The notes beneath the pieces were generated by a model, which worked only from the letters and a program-made list of their open reading frames with translations, was not told where the DNA came from and searched no databases. A stretch of 64,000 nucleotides of DNA from Azospirillum sp. 412522 (GTDB lineage Bacteria; Pseudomonadota; Alphaproteobacteria; Azospirillales; Azospirillaceae), in assembly GCF_019805165.1 (NCBI RefSeq), contig NZ_RWIJ01000003.1, positions 62,001-126,000 on the forward strand, read 5' to 3'. Each line of letters begins with the position of its first letter. Position 1 is the stretch's first letter. Below are positions 17,321-27,581 of this stretch, one piece after another. Made by a program: the position numbers and the translations under genes.

Positions 17321-19552
17321 TCAGGCCGCGGGAGCGGCAGTGTGGATGTCCATGGCCGGGCGGTTGACCATTCGGGCGGCCGGCAGCCGAACCGTCATCG
17401 TGGTCCCGGCCCCCGGCGTGCTCCGGCAGGACAGCGTCCCGCCATGCAGGTCGACGAAGTTCTTCGAGATCGAAAGCCCCAGCCCGGTGCCTTCGTACCG
17501 GCGGTTCGCGGCATTCTCGGCCTGACGGAAGGGCTGGAACAGGTCCGTCATGAAATCGGGCGGAATGCCGATCCCGGTATCGGCCACCGACAGGGCGAAG
17601 CCGCCGTCCTCCTCCGGCCGGGCGGTGATGGTGATGCTTCCGCCTCCGGGGGTGAACTTCACGGCGTTGGACAGCAGGTTCAGGATCACCTGCTTGAAGG
17701 CCCGGCGGTCGACCCACAGGGTGGCGACGGACGCGGTCACCTCGTTGTGGATGACGATCCCGCCGGCGGCGGCACGGTCGCGTACCATCATCAGGCATTG
17801 ACCGACCGCCTCATGCGCCTCCACCGCCTCCTCGCACAGCTCGAACTGGCCGGATTCCAGCTTCGACATGTCCAGCACGGCGTTGACGATGTCGAGCAGA
17901 TGGCGGCCGCTGTCGTTGATGTCGGAGATGCAGGATTTCTGCCGCTCGTTGATGGTGCCGAAGAACTCGCTGTCCAGGACCTCGGCGAAGCCGATGATGG
18001 CGTTCAGCGGGGTGCGCAGTTCATGGCTCATGTTGGCCAGGAACTCGCTCTTCGACCGGTTGGCCAGTTCCGCCTGAGTCTTGGAGGCGATCAGTTCCGC
18101 CTCCTGCTGCTTGCGCCGGGTCATGTCGCGGATGACGCCGACATAGATGCGCGGCTCGTCCGGGCGCAAGGTGCCGACCGCGGCGGAATGGGCGGTGGCC
18201 GGGTAGGCGGCGGGGTACGAGGCCGCCGCGCAGGGGCCGCCGCCCAGCCGCAGGTCGCTGACGGTGAAGCCGACGGGAAAGGCGCGGCCGTCGCGGCGCA
18301 GCGCGGTCAGGTCGCGGTCGTTGGCGCCGCCGCGGGCATCGGGGATCAGCGCCTCGATCGGCTGGCCGATCATCTCCCGTTCCGGCACCCCGAACATCAT
18401 CTCCGCCGCGCGGTTGAAGGTGACGATGCGCCCGGCGGTGTCGAAGGTCACCACCGCATCCAGCATGGACTCGAGGATGCCGCGGATCCGGCGCGAGGCG
18501 CGGGCCAGCCGGGCCTGATCCTCCTCCCGGCGGGCATGCTGGCGGACGACGAAGGCGGTCAGCAGGGCGATGGCGATGGTCATGACCGTGCCGATGGCGG
18601 TCCAGGCCGCCGTGTCGCGCCGCCATTCGGCCAGCGCTGCCGCCACCGGCAGGGTCGCCACGATGACGAAGGGATAGCCCTGCACCCGCCGCACGCTGAC
18701 CAGACTGTCGATGCCGGCCCCCTGGCCCGGAACGGTGTCGCGGATGGTGGCCTCGTCATGCTCCGCCAGCGCGCTCCGGGCCGCCGGCCAGTCGGTCAGC
18801 CGGTCCAGCCCGTTGCGGCCCCTGTCGTGACCCTGCGGCCGGTCCAGCAGGACGGTGCCGTCCTCCAGCGCCAGGATCACGCTGCCCTTGCTGTCGATGT
18901 TGCGCGATTCCAGCGTCGCCGCCAGCCGGGTCGGATCGACCATGGCGACGAACACGCCGCGGAACGTGCCGTCCCGGTCCAGCCAGCGCCGGCTGAAGGG
19001 GATGACCTGTGTCCCGGCCCGGACCCGGCTGGAGATGGCGGCGCCGACCGACAGCCCCGGTCCGCGACTGTCCAGCATCCGGGAGAAATAGGCGCGGTCG
19101 GACAGGGAAACCGTCGGAAGAGGCTCGTCGGCCGAATGATGCAGGGCGAAGCCGTCGGCGCCGACCACCACCAGATCGGCCAGCTCGGCGAAGGAATCGC
19201 GCCGTTGGCGCAGATGGTCGTGGACCGCGATGCTATCGCGGCGGGCGCCGTCGGGAAGGGCATCGAGCGCGAAGGACAGCTCGCGCAGAAGCTGGTCGAC
19301 CGCGAAAGCCGTCCGGAGCGTCTGCGATTCCAGCATCCGGGCGAGATCGCGGGTCGCCCGCTCGCCCGCGTCCAGCGCCTCGCGACGGCCTTGGACGATG
19401 CCGTAGCCGATCAGGGCGTTCACCACCAGGATGAAGACGATGCCGGACGCCGTCATCAGGAAGCGCACCGACCCCAGCCGGCCATGCACCGCCCGCGCCA
19501 GACCGGCGGCGGAGCGGGGCGGCGGGAGAGAGGCGGACCCGGGGACGGGCAT
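17321..19552 (-). CDS. Membrane sensor histidine kinase with PDC-like sensor and PAS domain
   Basis: A 743-residue sensor kinase. A first transmembrane helix (about residues 33-53) leads to an extracytoplasmic region of about 250 residues in the PDC/dCache style (SLSDRAYFSRMLDSRG, IPFSRRWLDRDGTFRG). A second helix lies near residue 320. A PAS domain (AVVTFDTAGRIVTFNRAAEMMF) and PAC-like IYVGVIRDMTRRKQQEAEL follow. The HisKA motif FLANMSHELRTPLNAIIGF has the phospho-acceptor at about His510. The catalytic domain has NLLSNAVKFTPGGG, ADTGIGIPPD and EGTGLGLSIS. There is no receiver domain and no adjacent response regulator, so the partner is unknown. Confidence 0.92.
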   Translation of the reverse strand: MPVPGSASLPPPRSAAGLARAVHGRLGSVRFLMTASGIVFILVVNALIGYGIVQGRREALDAGERATRDLARMLESQTLRTAFAVDQLLRELSFALDALPDGARRDSIAVHDHLRQRRDSFAELADLVVVGADGFALHHSADEPLPTVSLSDRAYFSRMLDSRGPGLSVGAAISSRVRAGTQVIPFSRRWLDRDGTFRGVFVAMVDPTRLAATLESRNIDSKGSVILALEDGTVLLDRPQGHDRGRNGLDRLTDWPAARSALAEHDEATIRDTVPGQGAGIDSLVSVRRVQGYPFVIVATLPVAAALAEWRRDTAAWTAIGTVMTIAIALLTAFVVRQHARREEDQARLARASRRIRGILESMLDAVVTFDTAGRIVTFNRAAEMMFGVPEREMIGQPIEALIPDARGGANDRDLTALRRDGRAFPVGFTVSDLRLGGGPCAAASYPAAYPATAHSAAVGTLRPDEPRIYVGVIRDMTRRKQQEAELIASKTQAELANRSKSEFLANMSHELRTPLNAIIGFAEVLDSEFFGTINERQKSCISDINDSGRHLLDIVNAVLDMSKLESGQFELCEEAVEAHEAVGQCLMMVRDRAAAGGIVIHNEVTASVATLWVDRRAFKQVILNLLSNAVKFTPGGGSITITARPEEDGGFALSVADTGIGIPPDFMTDLFQPFRQAENAANRRYEGTGLGLSISKNFVDLHGGTLSCRSTPGAGTTMTVRLPAARMVNRPAMDIHTAAPAA

Positions 19553-19804
19553 CGGCGGAGCGGCCTCCAGTGGAGCTTGCGGCCGGACGGCCAGTGTTGA
19601 TCAGACGAACCAACACTCTAACGAAAGTGTAACCGGACGGAAACATGGGGTTCCGGACTGCGCGCAGATGCCGCGCCGCCGGTCGCCACCATCGGGCAGG
19701 CGCCACCCTGCCATTCCTGCAAGGTCTTCCCGTCGGCGGTTGCCCGGAACGGTTCCATCCGCTAGGTAAGGGACCATCTTGACAGCCGGATCGCCCTGAC
19801 TCCC

Positions 19805-20992
19805 ATGACCGACGGACCGCTTTCGCTCTACCGCGCCCGCCGCGGCAGCGGCACGCTTCGCCCCGATCCCGACCAGGAACTGGCGGCGGAGAAGTTCCAA
19901 AGCCTGTACCAGGCGTTGAAGGGCTACAAGCCGCATCCGGCCGGCGACGACAGATCGACCGGGGGCGGCTGGCTGGAGCGGTTCGGTCTGGGCCGCCGCC
20001 GCGCCGGGCCGCCGCCGCCGGACATCGCCTCCACCGCACCGCAGGGGCTGTATATCTACGGCAGCGTCGGGCGCGGCAAGTCGATGCTGATGGACCTGTT
20101 TTATGAGACGGCGCCGGTCGACAAGAAGCGGCGCGTCCATTTCCACGAGTTCATGCTGGAGATCCACCAGCGCATCCACGACCACCGCCAATCCGGCAAG
20201 GGAAAGAGCGGCAAAGGAAACAACGATGGCCCGGACGAGGCGCTGCCCGAACTGGCCCGCGCGCTGGCCGACGAGGCGTGGCTGCTCTGCTTCGACGAGT
20301 TCCACGTCACCAACATCGTCGATGCGATGATCCTCGGCCGGTTGTTCACCAACCTGTTCGACCTGGGCGTGGTGGTGGTCGCGACCTCCAACTGGCCGCC
20401 GGACATGCTGTACAAGGACGGTCTCCAGCGCGAGCTGTTCCTCCCCTTCATCGCCCTGCTGAAGGAGAAGCTGGACATCCTGTCGCTGGACGGGCCGACC
20501 GACTATCGGCTGGACCGGCTGAAGGGCGTGCCGATCTACCATCATCCGCTGGGCGCGGCTTCGGATGCCGCCCTTGCCAAGGCCTTTTCCGACCTGACCG
20601 GCGGCGCGGCGGGCGAGCCTTGCAGCCTGACGGTGCAGGGACGCCGGGTCGAGATCGACCGGGCCGCCAAGTGCGTGGCCTGGGTCGATTTCTGGAACCT
20701 GTGCGGCAAGCCGCTGGGAGCGGCCGATTATCTGGCGATCGCCACCCATTTCCACACGGTGCTGATCGACCGCGTGCCCACCATGAAGGACGAACTGCGC
20801 AACGAGGCCAAGCGCTTCATGACGCTGATCGATGCGCTGTACGAGCATAAGGTGAACGTCGTCATCGCCGCAGAGGGGCCGCCCGAGCGGCTCTATCCGG
20901 AAGGCACCCATGCTTTCGAGTTTGAACGCACGGTGAGCCGGTTGATGGAGATGCAGAGCGAGGACTACCTGCAACGGCAGCATTTGACCTAA
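19805..20992 (+). CDS. zapE: Cell division ATPase ZapE (AFG1-like)
   Basis: A 395-residue AFG1/ZapE P-loop ATPase. The Walker A is YGSVGRGKSMLMDLFYE, the sensor region HFHEFMLEIHQRIHDHR, and the Walker B LLCFDEFHVTNIVDAMILGRL region is followed by the ATSNWPPDMLYKDGLQRE segment typical of the family. ZapE associates with the Z ring in enterobacteria, and AFG1 homologues act in protein quality control. The role here is inferred from family only. It has its own upstream spacer and no operon partner. Confidence 0.92.
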   Translation: MTDGPLSLYRARRGSGTLRPDPDQELAAEKFQSLYQALKGYKPHPAGDDRSTGGGWLERFGLGRRRAGPPPPDIASTAPQGLYIYGSVGRGKSMLMDLFYETAPVDKKRRVHFHEFMLEIHQRIHDHRQSGKGKSGKGNNDGPDEALPELARALADEAWLLCFDEFHVTNIVDAMILGRLFTNLFDLGVVVVATSNWPPDMLYKDGLQRELFLPFIALLKEKLDILSLDGPTDYRLDRLKGVPIYHHPLGAASDAALAKAFSDLTGGAAGEPCSLTVQGRRVEIDRAAKCVAWVDFWNLCGKPLGAADYLAIATHFHTVLIDRVPTMKDELRNEAKRFMTLIDALYEHKVNVVIAAEGPPERLYPEGTHAFEFERTVSRLMEMQSEDYLQRQHLT

Positions 20993-21603
20993 GGTCCGGG
21001 CGGGCTTCGGGCGTTGAACCATCCGTTGGCTGACGGCATGGGGGAGGAGCCATGGCCGGGCTTCGCTGGGAGACGCTCGTGATCCCGTGAGGATGGAGCG
21101 GAGCGTTGTTCGTGGCCGCGGTCGCGCATCGCCCCGCCGTCATGATGTGCCGACCGGCCAGAGGGCACGGGACCGGTGGACGCCGTCATGCTCCACGGAA
21201 ATTGTACCCCATCCTCGATGACATGTTTTTGGCGGATGCCGACTGACTGGCTTTCCGTCGTTTCAGCGCTGACATTCAGAGCGGTGTCCGTTTCGGTGAT
21301 CCGAAGTTCATTGTGATGGATGAACGGCTCGGCTCGTTGCAAAGTTGTAACTTCACTTGCAAAAGAGGGCGGGAAATTTTCCGGTTGATCGATATAGGAA
21401 TTGATCGAAATCAATGAAACAAAGATTGAGTCGCAAAGGGATTGTGATTTGCATCGATAAATATTATTTAGAGTCTTTTGCGTATCTGCCTCAGAATGGA
21501 TAAATCAGGGTTTTCCTCAATTGGGATTTCCGTGGTTTTGAGTAGGTATTCCGAAGATTGAGAGAGGCGTCAAGCGCCGGTCAAGTCTTCGAAGGGGGTG
21601 GAT
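20993..21603. other. Long intergenic region upstream of the chemoreceptor
   Basis: About 610 bases without a convincing gene. The first half is GC-rich; from about 21330 to 21540 the sequence is clearly AT-richer and likely contains the chemoreceptor promoter. A 141-codon minus-strand frame spans part of it but has no coding bias and no family resemblance. Confidence 0.5.
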
Positions 21604-23301
21604 ATGCTGAGGTGGTTCAGTAATCAGAAGTTGATCGTCAAAATCCTGACGCCCGTAGCCTTGCTTCTGGCGATCATGGGGGTGCTTGCGACCATATCGC
21701 TGCAACGGCTGTCGATGCTGCAGGAGGTGGCCGACAACGCTCTGACCATCGAGGCATCGCGGCGGGTGACGATCCTTGAAGTCGGCCGCCATCTGAACGC
21801 CGCAACCGTCGCCGAAAAGAATGCCATCCTCGAAAAGAGCCAGGAGGGGATGCAGCACTTCATCACCCTCTTCAATGAAGAAATGGCGGCGGTGGAAAGG
21901 AGCATCGCCGATCTCGCCCTTACGGCGAACACCGATGTCCGCCGTGCGACCGGCGTGAATATCGCGCGGCTTGTCGATGCCTACCGCAAGATCGCTTCGA
22001 AGGTCCTCGAGCTTACCCTTCAGAGCAGGGACGACGAAGCGTTCGCCCTGAGCGCCGGCGATGGCGCAATGGCGCGGCAGGTCGCCTCGAAGCTGATCGA
22101 CGAACGGATCGAGATCAATCGCCAGGGAATGGACGAGGCCATCAAGAAGACCACTGCGGTTGCCGAGGACACCCGACGGATGGTGTTGCTGCTGAGCGGG
22201 ATCGGCGCGGCGCTCGGGCTGGCGCTGTCCCTGTTCATCGTCATCCGTCTGATCGTCCGCCCGCTGCGCGCCCTCACCGATACGATGAGCCGCGTGTCGA
22301 CGGGCGATCTGGAAATCGCGGTCGCCGGCACGGAACGCCGGGACGAGGTCGGACTGCTCGCCCGCACCCTGGACATCTTCAAGGCCAACGCCTTGGAGGT
22401 CCGTCGCCTGACCGCGGAGCAGGAGGAGCAGAAGGCCCGCGCCGCGGCGGAGCGCAAGGAGGACATGCGCAGGCTGGCCGACCGGTTCGAGGGCAGCGTC
22501 AGCGCCATCGTCCAGCATGTCGCCTCCTCGGCGATGCAGATGCGGGGCGCCGCCGGTTCGTTGTCGGCCAGCGCCATCCAGGCCTCGTCCCAGTCCAGCG
22601 CGGTGGCCGCCGCGTCCGATGAATCGAGCGCCAATGTCCAGACCGTCGCCGCCGCGACCGAGGAACTGGCGGCGTCCATCCAGGAAATCAGCCGGCAGGT
22701 GACGAACCAGACCAACATCTCCGCGACCGCGGTGCAGGAGGCTGACCGGACCAACGCCACCATGCGGATGCTGGTGGATACGTCCAACCAGATCGGTGCC
22801 GTCGTCGATCTCATCAATTCCATCGCGGGCCAGACCAACCTGCTGGCCTTGAATGCCACCATCGAGGCGGCCCGTGCAGGGGAAGCCGGCAAGGGCTTCG
22901 CCGTCGTGGCGAGCGAGGTGAAGGCGCTGGCGAGCCAGACAGCCCGCGCCACCGAGGAAATCCAGGCGAAGGTGAAGGACATCCAGTCGGCGACCGCCGA
23001 TGCGCAGGGTGCCGTCTCAGGGATCGCCGGCATCATCGCCCGGATGAGCGAAATCTCCTCCGCCATCGCCGCCGCCATCGAAGAGCAGAACGCGGCGACC
23101 GCGGAGATTTCCGCCAATGTCGCCCAGGCGGCGCGCGGGACCGAGCAGGTGTCCACCAACATCGTCGGGGTGACCCAGGCGGCCAACGAGACCGGCTCCG
23201 CCGCCACCCAGGTCTTGAGCACCGCCGACGGCCTCGCCAGCGAAGCCGACCGGCTGAAGACGGAGGTGACCAGCTTCATCCAGACCGTGCGCGCGGCTTG
23301 A
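21604..23301 (+). CDS. Methyl-accepting chemotaxis protein
   Basis: A 565-residue chemoreceptor. The first transmembrane helix is at about residues 10-32 ([20 protein letters not shown]), then a periplasmic helical sensor of about 155 residues (four-helix-bundle style). The second helix is at about 195-218 ([20 protein letters not shown]), then HAMP, and a long cytoplasmic signalling domain with the CheA/CheW contact hairpin [20 protein letters not shown]. The start at 21604 follows GAAGGGGG; a GTG two codons earlier is less well spaced. There is no CheB/CheR pentapeptide at the C-terminus. The ligand is unknown. Confidence 0.93.
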   Translation: MLRWFSNQKLIVKILTPVALLLAIMGVLATISLQRLSMLQEVADNALTIEASRRVTILEVGRHLNAATVAEKNAILEKSQEGMQHFITLFNEEMAAVERSIADLALTANTDVRRATGVNIARLVDAYRKIASKVLELTLQSRDDEAFALSAGDGAMARQVASKLIDERIEINRQGMDEAIKKTTAVAEDTRRMVLLLSGIGAALGLALSLFIVIRLIVRPLRALTDTMSRVSTGDLEIAVAGTERRDEVGLLARTLDIFKANALEVRRLTAEQEEQKARAAAERKEDMRRLADRFEGSVSAIVQHVASSAMQMRGAAGSLSASAIQASSQSSAVAAASDESSANVQTVAAATEELAASIQEISRQVTNQTNISATAVQEADRTNATMRMLVDTSNQIGAVVDLINSIAGQTNLLALNATIEAARAGEAGKGFAVVASEVKALASQTARATEEIQAKVKDIQSATADAQGAVSGIAGIIARMSEISSAIAAAIEEQNAATAEISANVAQAARGTEQVSTNIVGVTQAANETGSAATQVLSTADGLASEADRLKTEVTSFIQTVRAA

Positions 23302-23329
23302 CGGTCTGCCTTGGCCCCTCCCGGTCGGC

Positions 23330-24247
23330 CTACACCGCCGCCACTGCAGCCCGCTGCCGCAGCTCTTCGAAATCGCGGCCGGCATGATGGGAGGAGCGGG
23401 TCAGTGGCGTCGCCGACACCATCAGGAAGCCCCTGGCCCGCGCCACCGTCGCATAGCGCTCGAACTCCTCGGGCGTGACGTGGCGGGCGACCGGATGGTG
23501 CTTCGGAGTGGGGCGGAGATATTGGCCGATGGTCAGGAAATCGACGCCCGCCGCCCGCAGGTCGTCCATCACCTGCAACACCTCCGCCGGTTCCTCGCCC
23601 AGCCCGACCATGATGCCGGACTTGGTGAAGATGGAGGAATCGCGCTCCTTCACCCGCTCCAGCAGGCGCAGCGACCCGTAATAGCGCGCTCCCGGCCGCA
23701 CGTCGGCATAGAGCCGCGGCACGGTTTCCAGATTGTGGTTGTAGACGTCCGGCCGGGCATCGGCGACGGTCTCCACCGCCCCCGGCTTGTTGCGGAAATC
23801 GGGGGTCAGCACCTCCACCGTGGTGGTCGGCGCGGTCTCGCGCAGGCGGCGGATGCAGCGGGCGAAATGCGCCGCCCCGCCGTCGGGCAGATCGTCGCGG
23901 TCGACCGAGGTGATGACGACATGGGCGAGGCCAAGCTCGCCGACCGCCTCGGCCAGCCGGTCCGGCTCGTGCGGATCGAGCGCGTCCGGCCGGCCGGTGG
24001 CGACGTTGCAGAAGGCACAGGCCCGCGTGCACACGCTGCCCAGGATCATTACCGTCGCATGCCGCTTGCTCCAGCATTCGCCGATGTTGGGGCAGGCGGC
24101 CTCCTCGCAGACCGTGTTCAGGCCGTGGCGGCGGACGAGCGACTGCGTGTCCTCGAAGGCCGCCCCGGCGGGGGCGCGGGCGCGGAGCCAGGCCGGCTTC
24201 TCGGCCCGGTGTTCCGGGCGGGGTGCATGCATCGCGGGCAGGGCCAT
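23330..24247 (-). CDS. lipA: Lipoyl synthase
   Basis: A 305-residue radical-SAM enzyme that inserts two sulfurs into octanoyl groups on E2 domains. Both clusters are visible: [12 protein letters not shown] for the auxiliary Fe-S site and [14 protein letters not shown] for the radical-SAM site, plus the C-terminal [10 protein letters not shown] serine motif. It is last in the acetoin operon, overlapping the butanediol dehydrogenase stop by one base (TGATG). A lipoate synthase inside an aco operon has precedents and would supply lipoate for AcoC. It may be a second copy besides a housekeeping lipA. Confidence 0.93.
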   Translation of the reverse strand: MALPAMHAPRPEHRAEKPAWLRARAPAGAAFEDTQSLVRRHGLNTVCEEAACPNIGECWSKRHATVMILGSVCTRACAFCNVATGRPDALDPHEPDRLAEAVGELGLAHVVITSVDRDDLPDGGAAHFARCIRRLRETAPTTTVEVLTPDFRNKPGAVETVADARPDVYNHNLETVPRLYADVRPGARYYGSLRLLERVKERDSSIFTKSGIMVGLGEEPAEVLQVMDDLRAAGVDFLTIGQYLRPTPKHHPVARHVTPEEFERYATVARARGFLMVSATPLTRSSHHAGRDFEELRQRAAVAAV

Positions 24248-25359
24248 CAGTGGACGAGCTCCGGCTGTTCTGCCGCAGCAAGGACCACCTGCGGCTGCAC
24301 GATGATCTTCACATTGCGGTCCTTGTGGGCGACCAGTTCCTCGAAGCCGCCGCTGACGATGTCGTTCAGGGTGATGCGGCCGGTGATCAGCGGCTGCACG
24401 TCGATCCGACCGTCGGCGATGAAGCGGATGACGTCGGCGAACTCGCCATTATAGGCCAGCGAGCCGATGACCTGCTTCTCGGTGGCGACGATCTCGAAGA
24501 AGTTGAAGGAACTCGGCTCCTCGAAGATGCCGACCAGAACCGTCTTGCCGGCCTTGCGGATCACGTCGATGGCGAGCTTCGCCGTGTCGCGGTGGCCGAT
24601 GCATTCGAACGACACGTCGGCGCCGTAACCGCCGGTCAGCGCCTTGACTTCCGCCACCGCGTCGCACTCCTTGGGATCGAGTACGATGGAAGCGCCGACC
24701 TCCAGAGCCTTGGCCTTGCGGGCGGCGGACATCTCCAGGACGATGATCCGCCCGGCCCCGGCCGCCTTCGCGCACATGATGGTGCAGAGCCCGATGGTGC
24801 CGGCGCCGACCACCACCACGGTCTCGCCGACGATGCTGCCGGCCTTCTTCACCGCGTGCATGCCGACCGCCAGCGGCTCGATCAGGGCGCCGGCCTCGGT
24901 TGGGAAGCCGTCGGGCAGCTTGTAGAGCAGTTCGGCCGGGACGTTGACCAGGCTGGCGAAGGCGCCGTTGTTCATCAGGCCGGTGAAGGCCAGCTTCTCG
25001 CAGATGTTGTACATGCCGTGCTTGCAGTAATAGCACTCTCCGCAATGCTGGCAGGCGTCGGCCGCCACCCGGTCGCCGACGGCAAAGCCGGTGACGCCCT
25101 CGCCCAGTGTCGCGATCTCGCCGCTGAACTCGTGGCCGAGGATGCACTGGCCCTTCAGCCCGGTCAGCGGGTGGGGGGTGTCGACGGGGATGAAGACTGG
25201 GCCGGCGACATACTCATGCAGGTCGGACCCGCAGATGCCGCACCAATGCACCTTGATCTGCACCCAGCCGGCGGGCGGGGCGCCCGGCAGCGGCACGTCC
25301 TCGACCCGGATGTCCTTGCGGCCATGCCAGACGGCAGCCTTCATCGAAGTGGCACTCAT
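24247..25359 (-). CDS. Zinc-dependent 2,3-butanediol dehydrogenase-like enzyme
   Basis: A 370-residue medium-chain dehydrogenase. The catalytic zinc site starts with [11 protein letters not shown] and GHEFSGEI, and the structural zinc loop has four cysteines in [32 protein letters not shown] binds NAD. Its place in an aco operon and sequence style point to (R,R)-butanediol or acetoin dehydrogenase, which would feed butanediol into the acetoin pathway. The ATG at 25359 lies seven bases after GGAGGA, so the long upstream frame extension is rejected. Exact stereochemistry cannot be told. Confidence 0.85.
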   Translation of the reverse strand: MSATSMKAAVWHGRKDIRVEDVPLPGAPPAGWVQIKVHWCGICGSDLHEYVAGPVFIPVDTPHPLTGLKGQCILGHEFSGEIATLGEGVTGFAVGDRVAADACQHCGECYYCKHGMYNICEKLAFTGLMNNGAFASLVNVPAELLYKLPDGFPTEAGALIEPLAVGMHAVKKAGSIVGETVVVVGAGTIGLCTIMCAKAAGAGRIIVLEMSAARKAKALEVGASIVLDPKECDAVAEVKALTGGYGADVSFECIGHRDTAKLAIDVIRKAGKTVLVGIFEEPSSFNFFEIVATEKQVIGSLAYNGEFADVIRFIADGRIDVQPLITGRITLNDIVSGGFEELVAHKDRNVKIIVQPQVVLAAAEQPELVH

Positions 25360-25406
25360 GGTGTTGTCCTCCGGTTTTATCGTTGTGGGCGGGCGCTGAG
25401 AGGTGG

Positions 25407-26192
25407 TCAGGCGAAGACCATCCCGCCATCGACCAGCAGGGACTGGCCGGTCATGAAGTCGCTGTCGGACGAGGCGAGGAAGCGGGCGACGCCGACCAGA
25501 TCGTCGGGGCGCGACGGCCGGCCCAGCACGGCACCGGCGGCGAACATGTCGAAGGCCTCGTTCTCCGACTTGGTGATGCCGGTGTCGCGGAAGCCCTGGT
25601 CGATGATCTTCCACATCTCGGTCGCCACCACGCCGGGACAGATGGCGTTGGCGGTGATGCCGTCCTTGCCGAAGCCGCGGGCGGCGGCCTGGGTCAATGC
25701 CACGACGGCGAACTTGCTGGCGGAGTAGTGGGCCAGCGGCTCGTAGCCCTGCTTGCCGGCGATGGAGGCGGTGTTGACGATCTTGCCGCCGCCGCCTTGG
25801 CTCTTGAACGTCTTGATCGCTTCCTGCATGCCGATCAGCACACCCAGGGCGTTGACGTCGTTGACGGTGTGCCAGTCATCCTCGGTGATGTCGAGGAACG
25901 GCTTGGTCTGGGCGATGCCGGCATTGTTGAAGAGGACGTCGAGCCGGCCATGGGCCTTCACTGTCTCGTCGATCATGCGGCGGACGGCGGTGCGGTCGCG
26001 GACATCGACGGTGACGGCTATGGCGCTGCCGCCGGCGGCGCGGATGGCCTCCGCCACCTGCTGGGCGTCGGCCGCATTGCGGTCGGCGATGGTCAGCTTG
26101 GCACCGTCGGCGGCCAGCGCCTTGGCGATGGTGGCGCCGATGCCGCGGCCAGCGCCGGTGACGATGATGCACTTGTCCTTGATATCAGGCAT
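25407..26192 (-). CDS. Short-chain dehydrogenase, acetoin/diacetyl reductase-like
   Basis: A 261-residue classical SDR. The cofactor site is VTGAGRGIGATIAKALAADG, the NNAG motif is in VLFNNAGIAQ, and the catalytic pair is YSASK (about residues 150-154). Length and operon context fit an acetoin reductase or meso-2,3-butanediol dehydrogenase (BudC-like), a second entry route to acetoin besides the zinc enzyme just downstream. The gaps are 94 bp to acoC and 47 bp to the zinc dehydrogenase gene. The substrate is inferred from context. Confidence 0.82.
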   Translation of the reverse strand: MPDIKDKCIIVTGAGRGIGATIAKALAADGAKLTIADRNAADAQQVAEAIRAAGGSAIAVTVDVRDRTAVRRMIDETVKAHGRLDVLFNNAGIAQTKPFLDITEDDWHTVNDVNALGVLIGMQEAIKTFKSQGGGGKIVNTASIAGKQGYEPLAHYSASKFAVVALTQAAARGFGKDGITANAICPGVVATEMWKIIDQGFRDTGITKSENEAFDMFAAGAVLGRPSRPDDLVGVARFLASSDSDFMTGQSLLVDGGMVFA

Positions 26193-26286
26193 GAGCGGTC
26201 TCCTGCCGGCGCGCTGGCGGTCAGCCGCACGCCGGTGGCGAGGGTTTCAGGAACCGGGAAGAGGGGCGGGAAGGGGGCTGGCCTCC

Positions 26287-27411
26287 TCAGTCCGCCTTGG
26301 CGATGTGGTCCTTGAGCAGCGCGTTCACTTTGCCGGCCGCCTCCATCTGCACCATGTGGCCGGCGCCGGGGATGACGGCGACGTGGGCCGTGTTCGCCAG
26401 CGCCTGGGCGTGATCGGCGGGGATGACACGGTCCTCTTCGCCCCACACGACGAGCGTGGGCGTCCGGGCATCCGCAATCCCGGAGGCAAGCACGCTGGCC
26501 TGCCGGCCGTCGGCGAACAGCGATGCCGACAGCGCCCGCAGCGCCTCGTCCACGCCGTCCAGCCGCTTGTACTTCAAAAGGTCGTCAACCATCTGGCGGC
26601 TGACAAGGCCACGGTCGGCGAACAGCGTCTCCAGGACCGGTTTCAGGTCGCGGCGCGATGTCGCACCGACGAAGCCCTGGATATAGCCGCCGTCGATCCG
26701 CTCGCCGAGGCCGGCCGACGCGATCAGCGACAGCGACGCCACCCGGCCCGGCGCGTCGAGCGCCGTGCGCATCGACACCGCGCCGCCCATCGAATGGCCG
26801 ACGAAATGGGCGCGCTCCACCCCGACACTGTCGAGGAAGCCCAGCACCGCCTGCGACAGGCCGGACAGGCTGGGGTCGGCGACCTGCTTGGTCGACTGGC
26901 CGTGGCCGGGCAGGTCGAGCGCGTAGACGGTGGCCTTCTCCGCCAGCGCGTCGATGGTGAACAGCCAGTTGTCGAGATCGCCGCCGAAGCCGTGGACCAG
27001 CAGGACGGTCGGCCCGCCTTCGCCACGCTTGGCGTAGCGGATGGTGCCGGCCGGGGTCTCGGCGGTGTGGTACTGCGGGCCGGCCTCGGCCTCGCCGTCC
27101 TCTTCGCCGGCCGGGACGGCATAGGCGCTGATGAAGGCGTCGATGTCGTCGTCCGGCACGTCGGGTTCGGCCAGCACGGCGATCAGCGCCTTGACCGGAT
27201 AGACGGTGCCGGGTTCGCCCAGCACCCGGCGCAGCACGCCGGTCTCGCCGGCCTCGACCACGTTGGTGATCTTGTCGGTCTCGACCTCCAGCAGCTCATC
27301 GCCGATGGAGATGGTGGACCCCGGCCGCTTCAGCCAGCCGGTGACCTTGCCCTCCGACATGGACAGGCCCCATTTCGGCATGACGATGGGCTTGATGCGC
27401 TCGTTCAACAT
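26287..27411 (-). CDS. acoC: Acetoin dehydrogenase E2, acetyltransferase (AcoC type)
   Basis: A 374-residue two-part protein. The N-terminal lipoyl domain (about residues 8-80) carries the attachment lysine in VETDKITN. It is joined by an acidic linker to an alpha/beta-hydrolase fold with VLLVHGFGGDLDNW, nucleophile elbow GHSMGG, VVWGEEDRVIP and the final His in GAGHMVQME. This lipoyl-plus-hydrolase form is the AcoC variant of Pseudomonas and Ralstonia rather than a CAT-type E2. The start MLNERIKPIVMPKWG at 27411 is chosen over a longer frame that reads through an intergenic palindrome. Confidence 0.92.
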   Translation of the reverse strand: MLNERIKPIVMPKWGLSMSEGKVTGWLKRPGSTISIGDELLEVETDKITNVVEAGETGVLRRVLGEPGTVYPVKALIAVLAEPDVPDDDIDAFISAYAVPAGEEDGEAEAGPQYHTAETPAGTIRYAKRGEGGPTVLLVHGFGGDLDNWLFTIDALAEKATVYALDLPGHGQSTKQVADPSLSGLSQAVLGFLDSVGVERAHFVGHSMGGAVSMRTALDAPGRVASLSLIASAGLGERIDGGYIQGFVGATSRRDLKPVLETLFADRGLVSRQMVDDLLKYKRLDGVDEALRALSASLFADGRQASVLASGIADARTPTLVVWGEEDRVIPADHAQALANTAHVAVIPGAGHMVQMEAAGKVNALLKDHIAKAD

Positions 27412-27456
27412 GGAACTCGGTCTCCTGGGGATTTTTTGATTGGCACACACGTCGCC

Positions 27457-27542
27457 CGTCATCCCCGCGAAAGCGGGGATCCAGGTGCTGGCCGTGGCAG
27501 CCATTCGGGGCGGCCTGGATTCCCGCCTTCGCGGGAATGACG
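27457..27542. repeat. REP-like imperfect palindromic element between acoB and acoC
   Basis: Outer arms at 27457-27484 and 27515-27542 are complementary with a few mismatches. The left arm has ATCCCCGCGAAAGCGGGGAT, itself a hairpin; the right arm has TTCCCGCCTTCGCGGGAA. It belongs to the widespread bacterial palindrome that reads as PAFAGMT or IPAKAGIQ when translated. It lies in the 170-bp acoB-acoC gap. Confidence 0.85.
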
Positions 27543-27581
27543 GAGAAGGGCGCTCTTGCTGGTTGGGCTGTTAAGTCGGTC

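Noticed and set aside
20989..21414. A 141-codon minus-strand frame between zapE and the chemoreceptor
   Set aside because: It lies in non-coding DNA, but codons show no third-position G/C bias in the AT-richer half and the product has no family resemblance. Probably chance.
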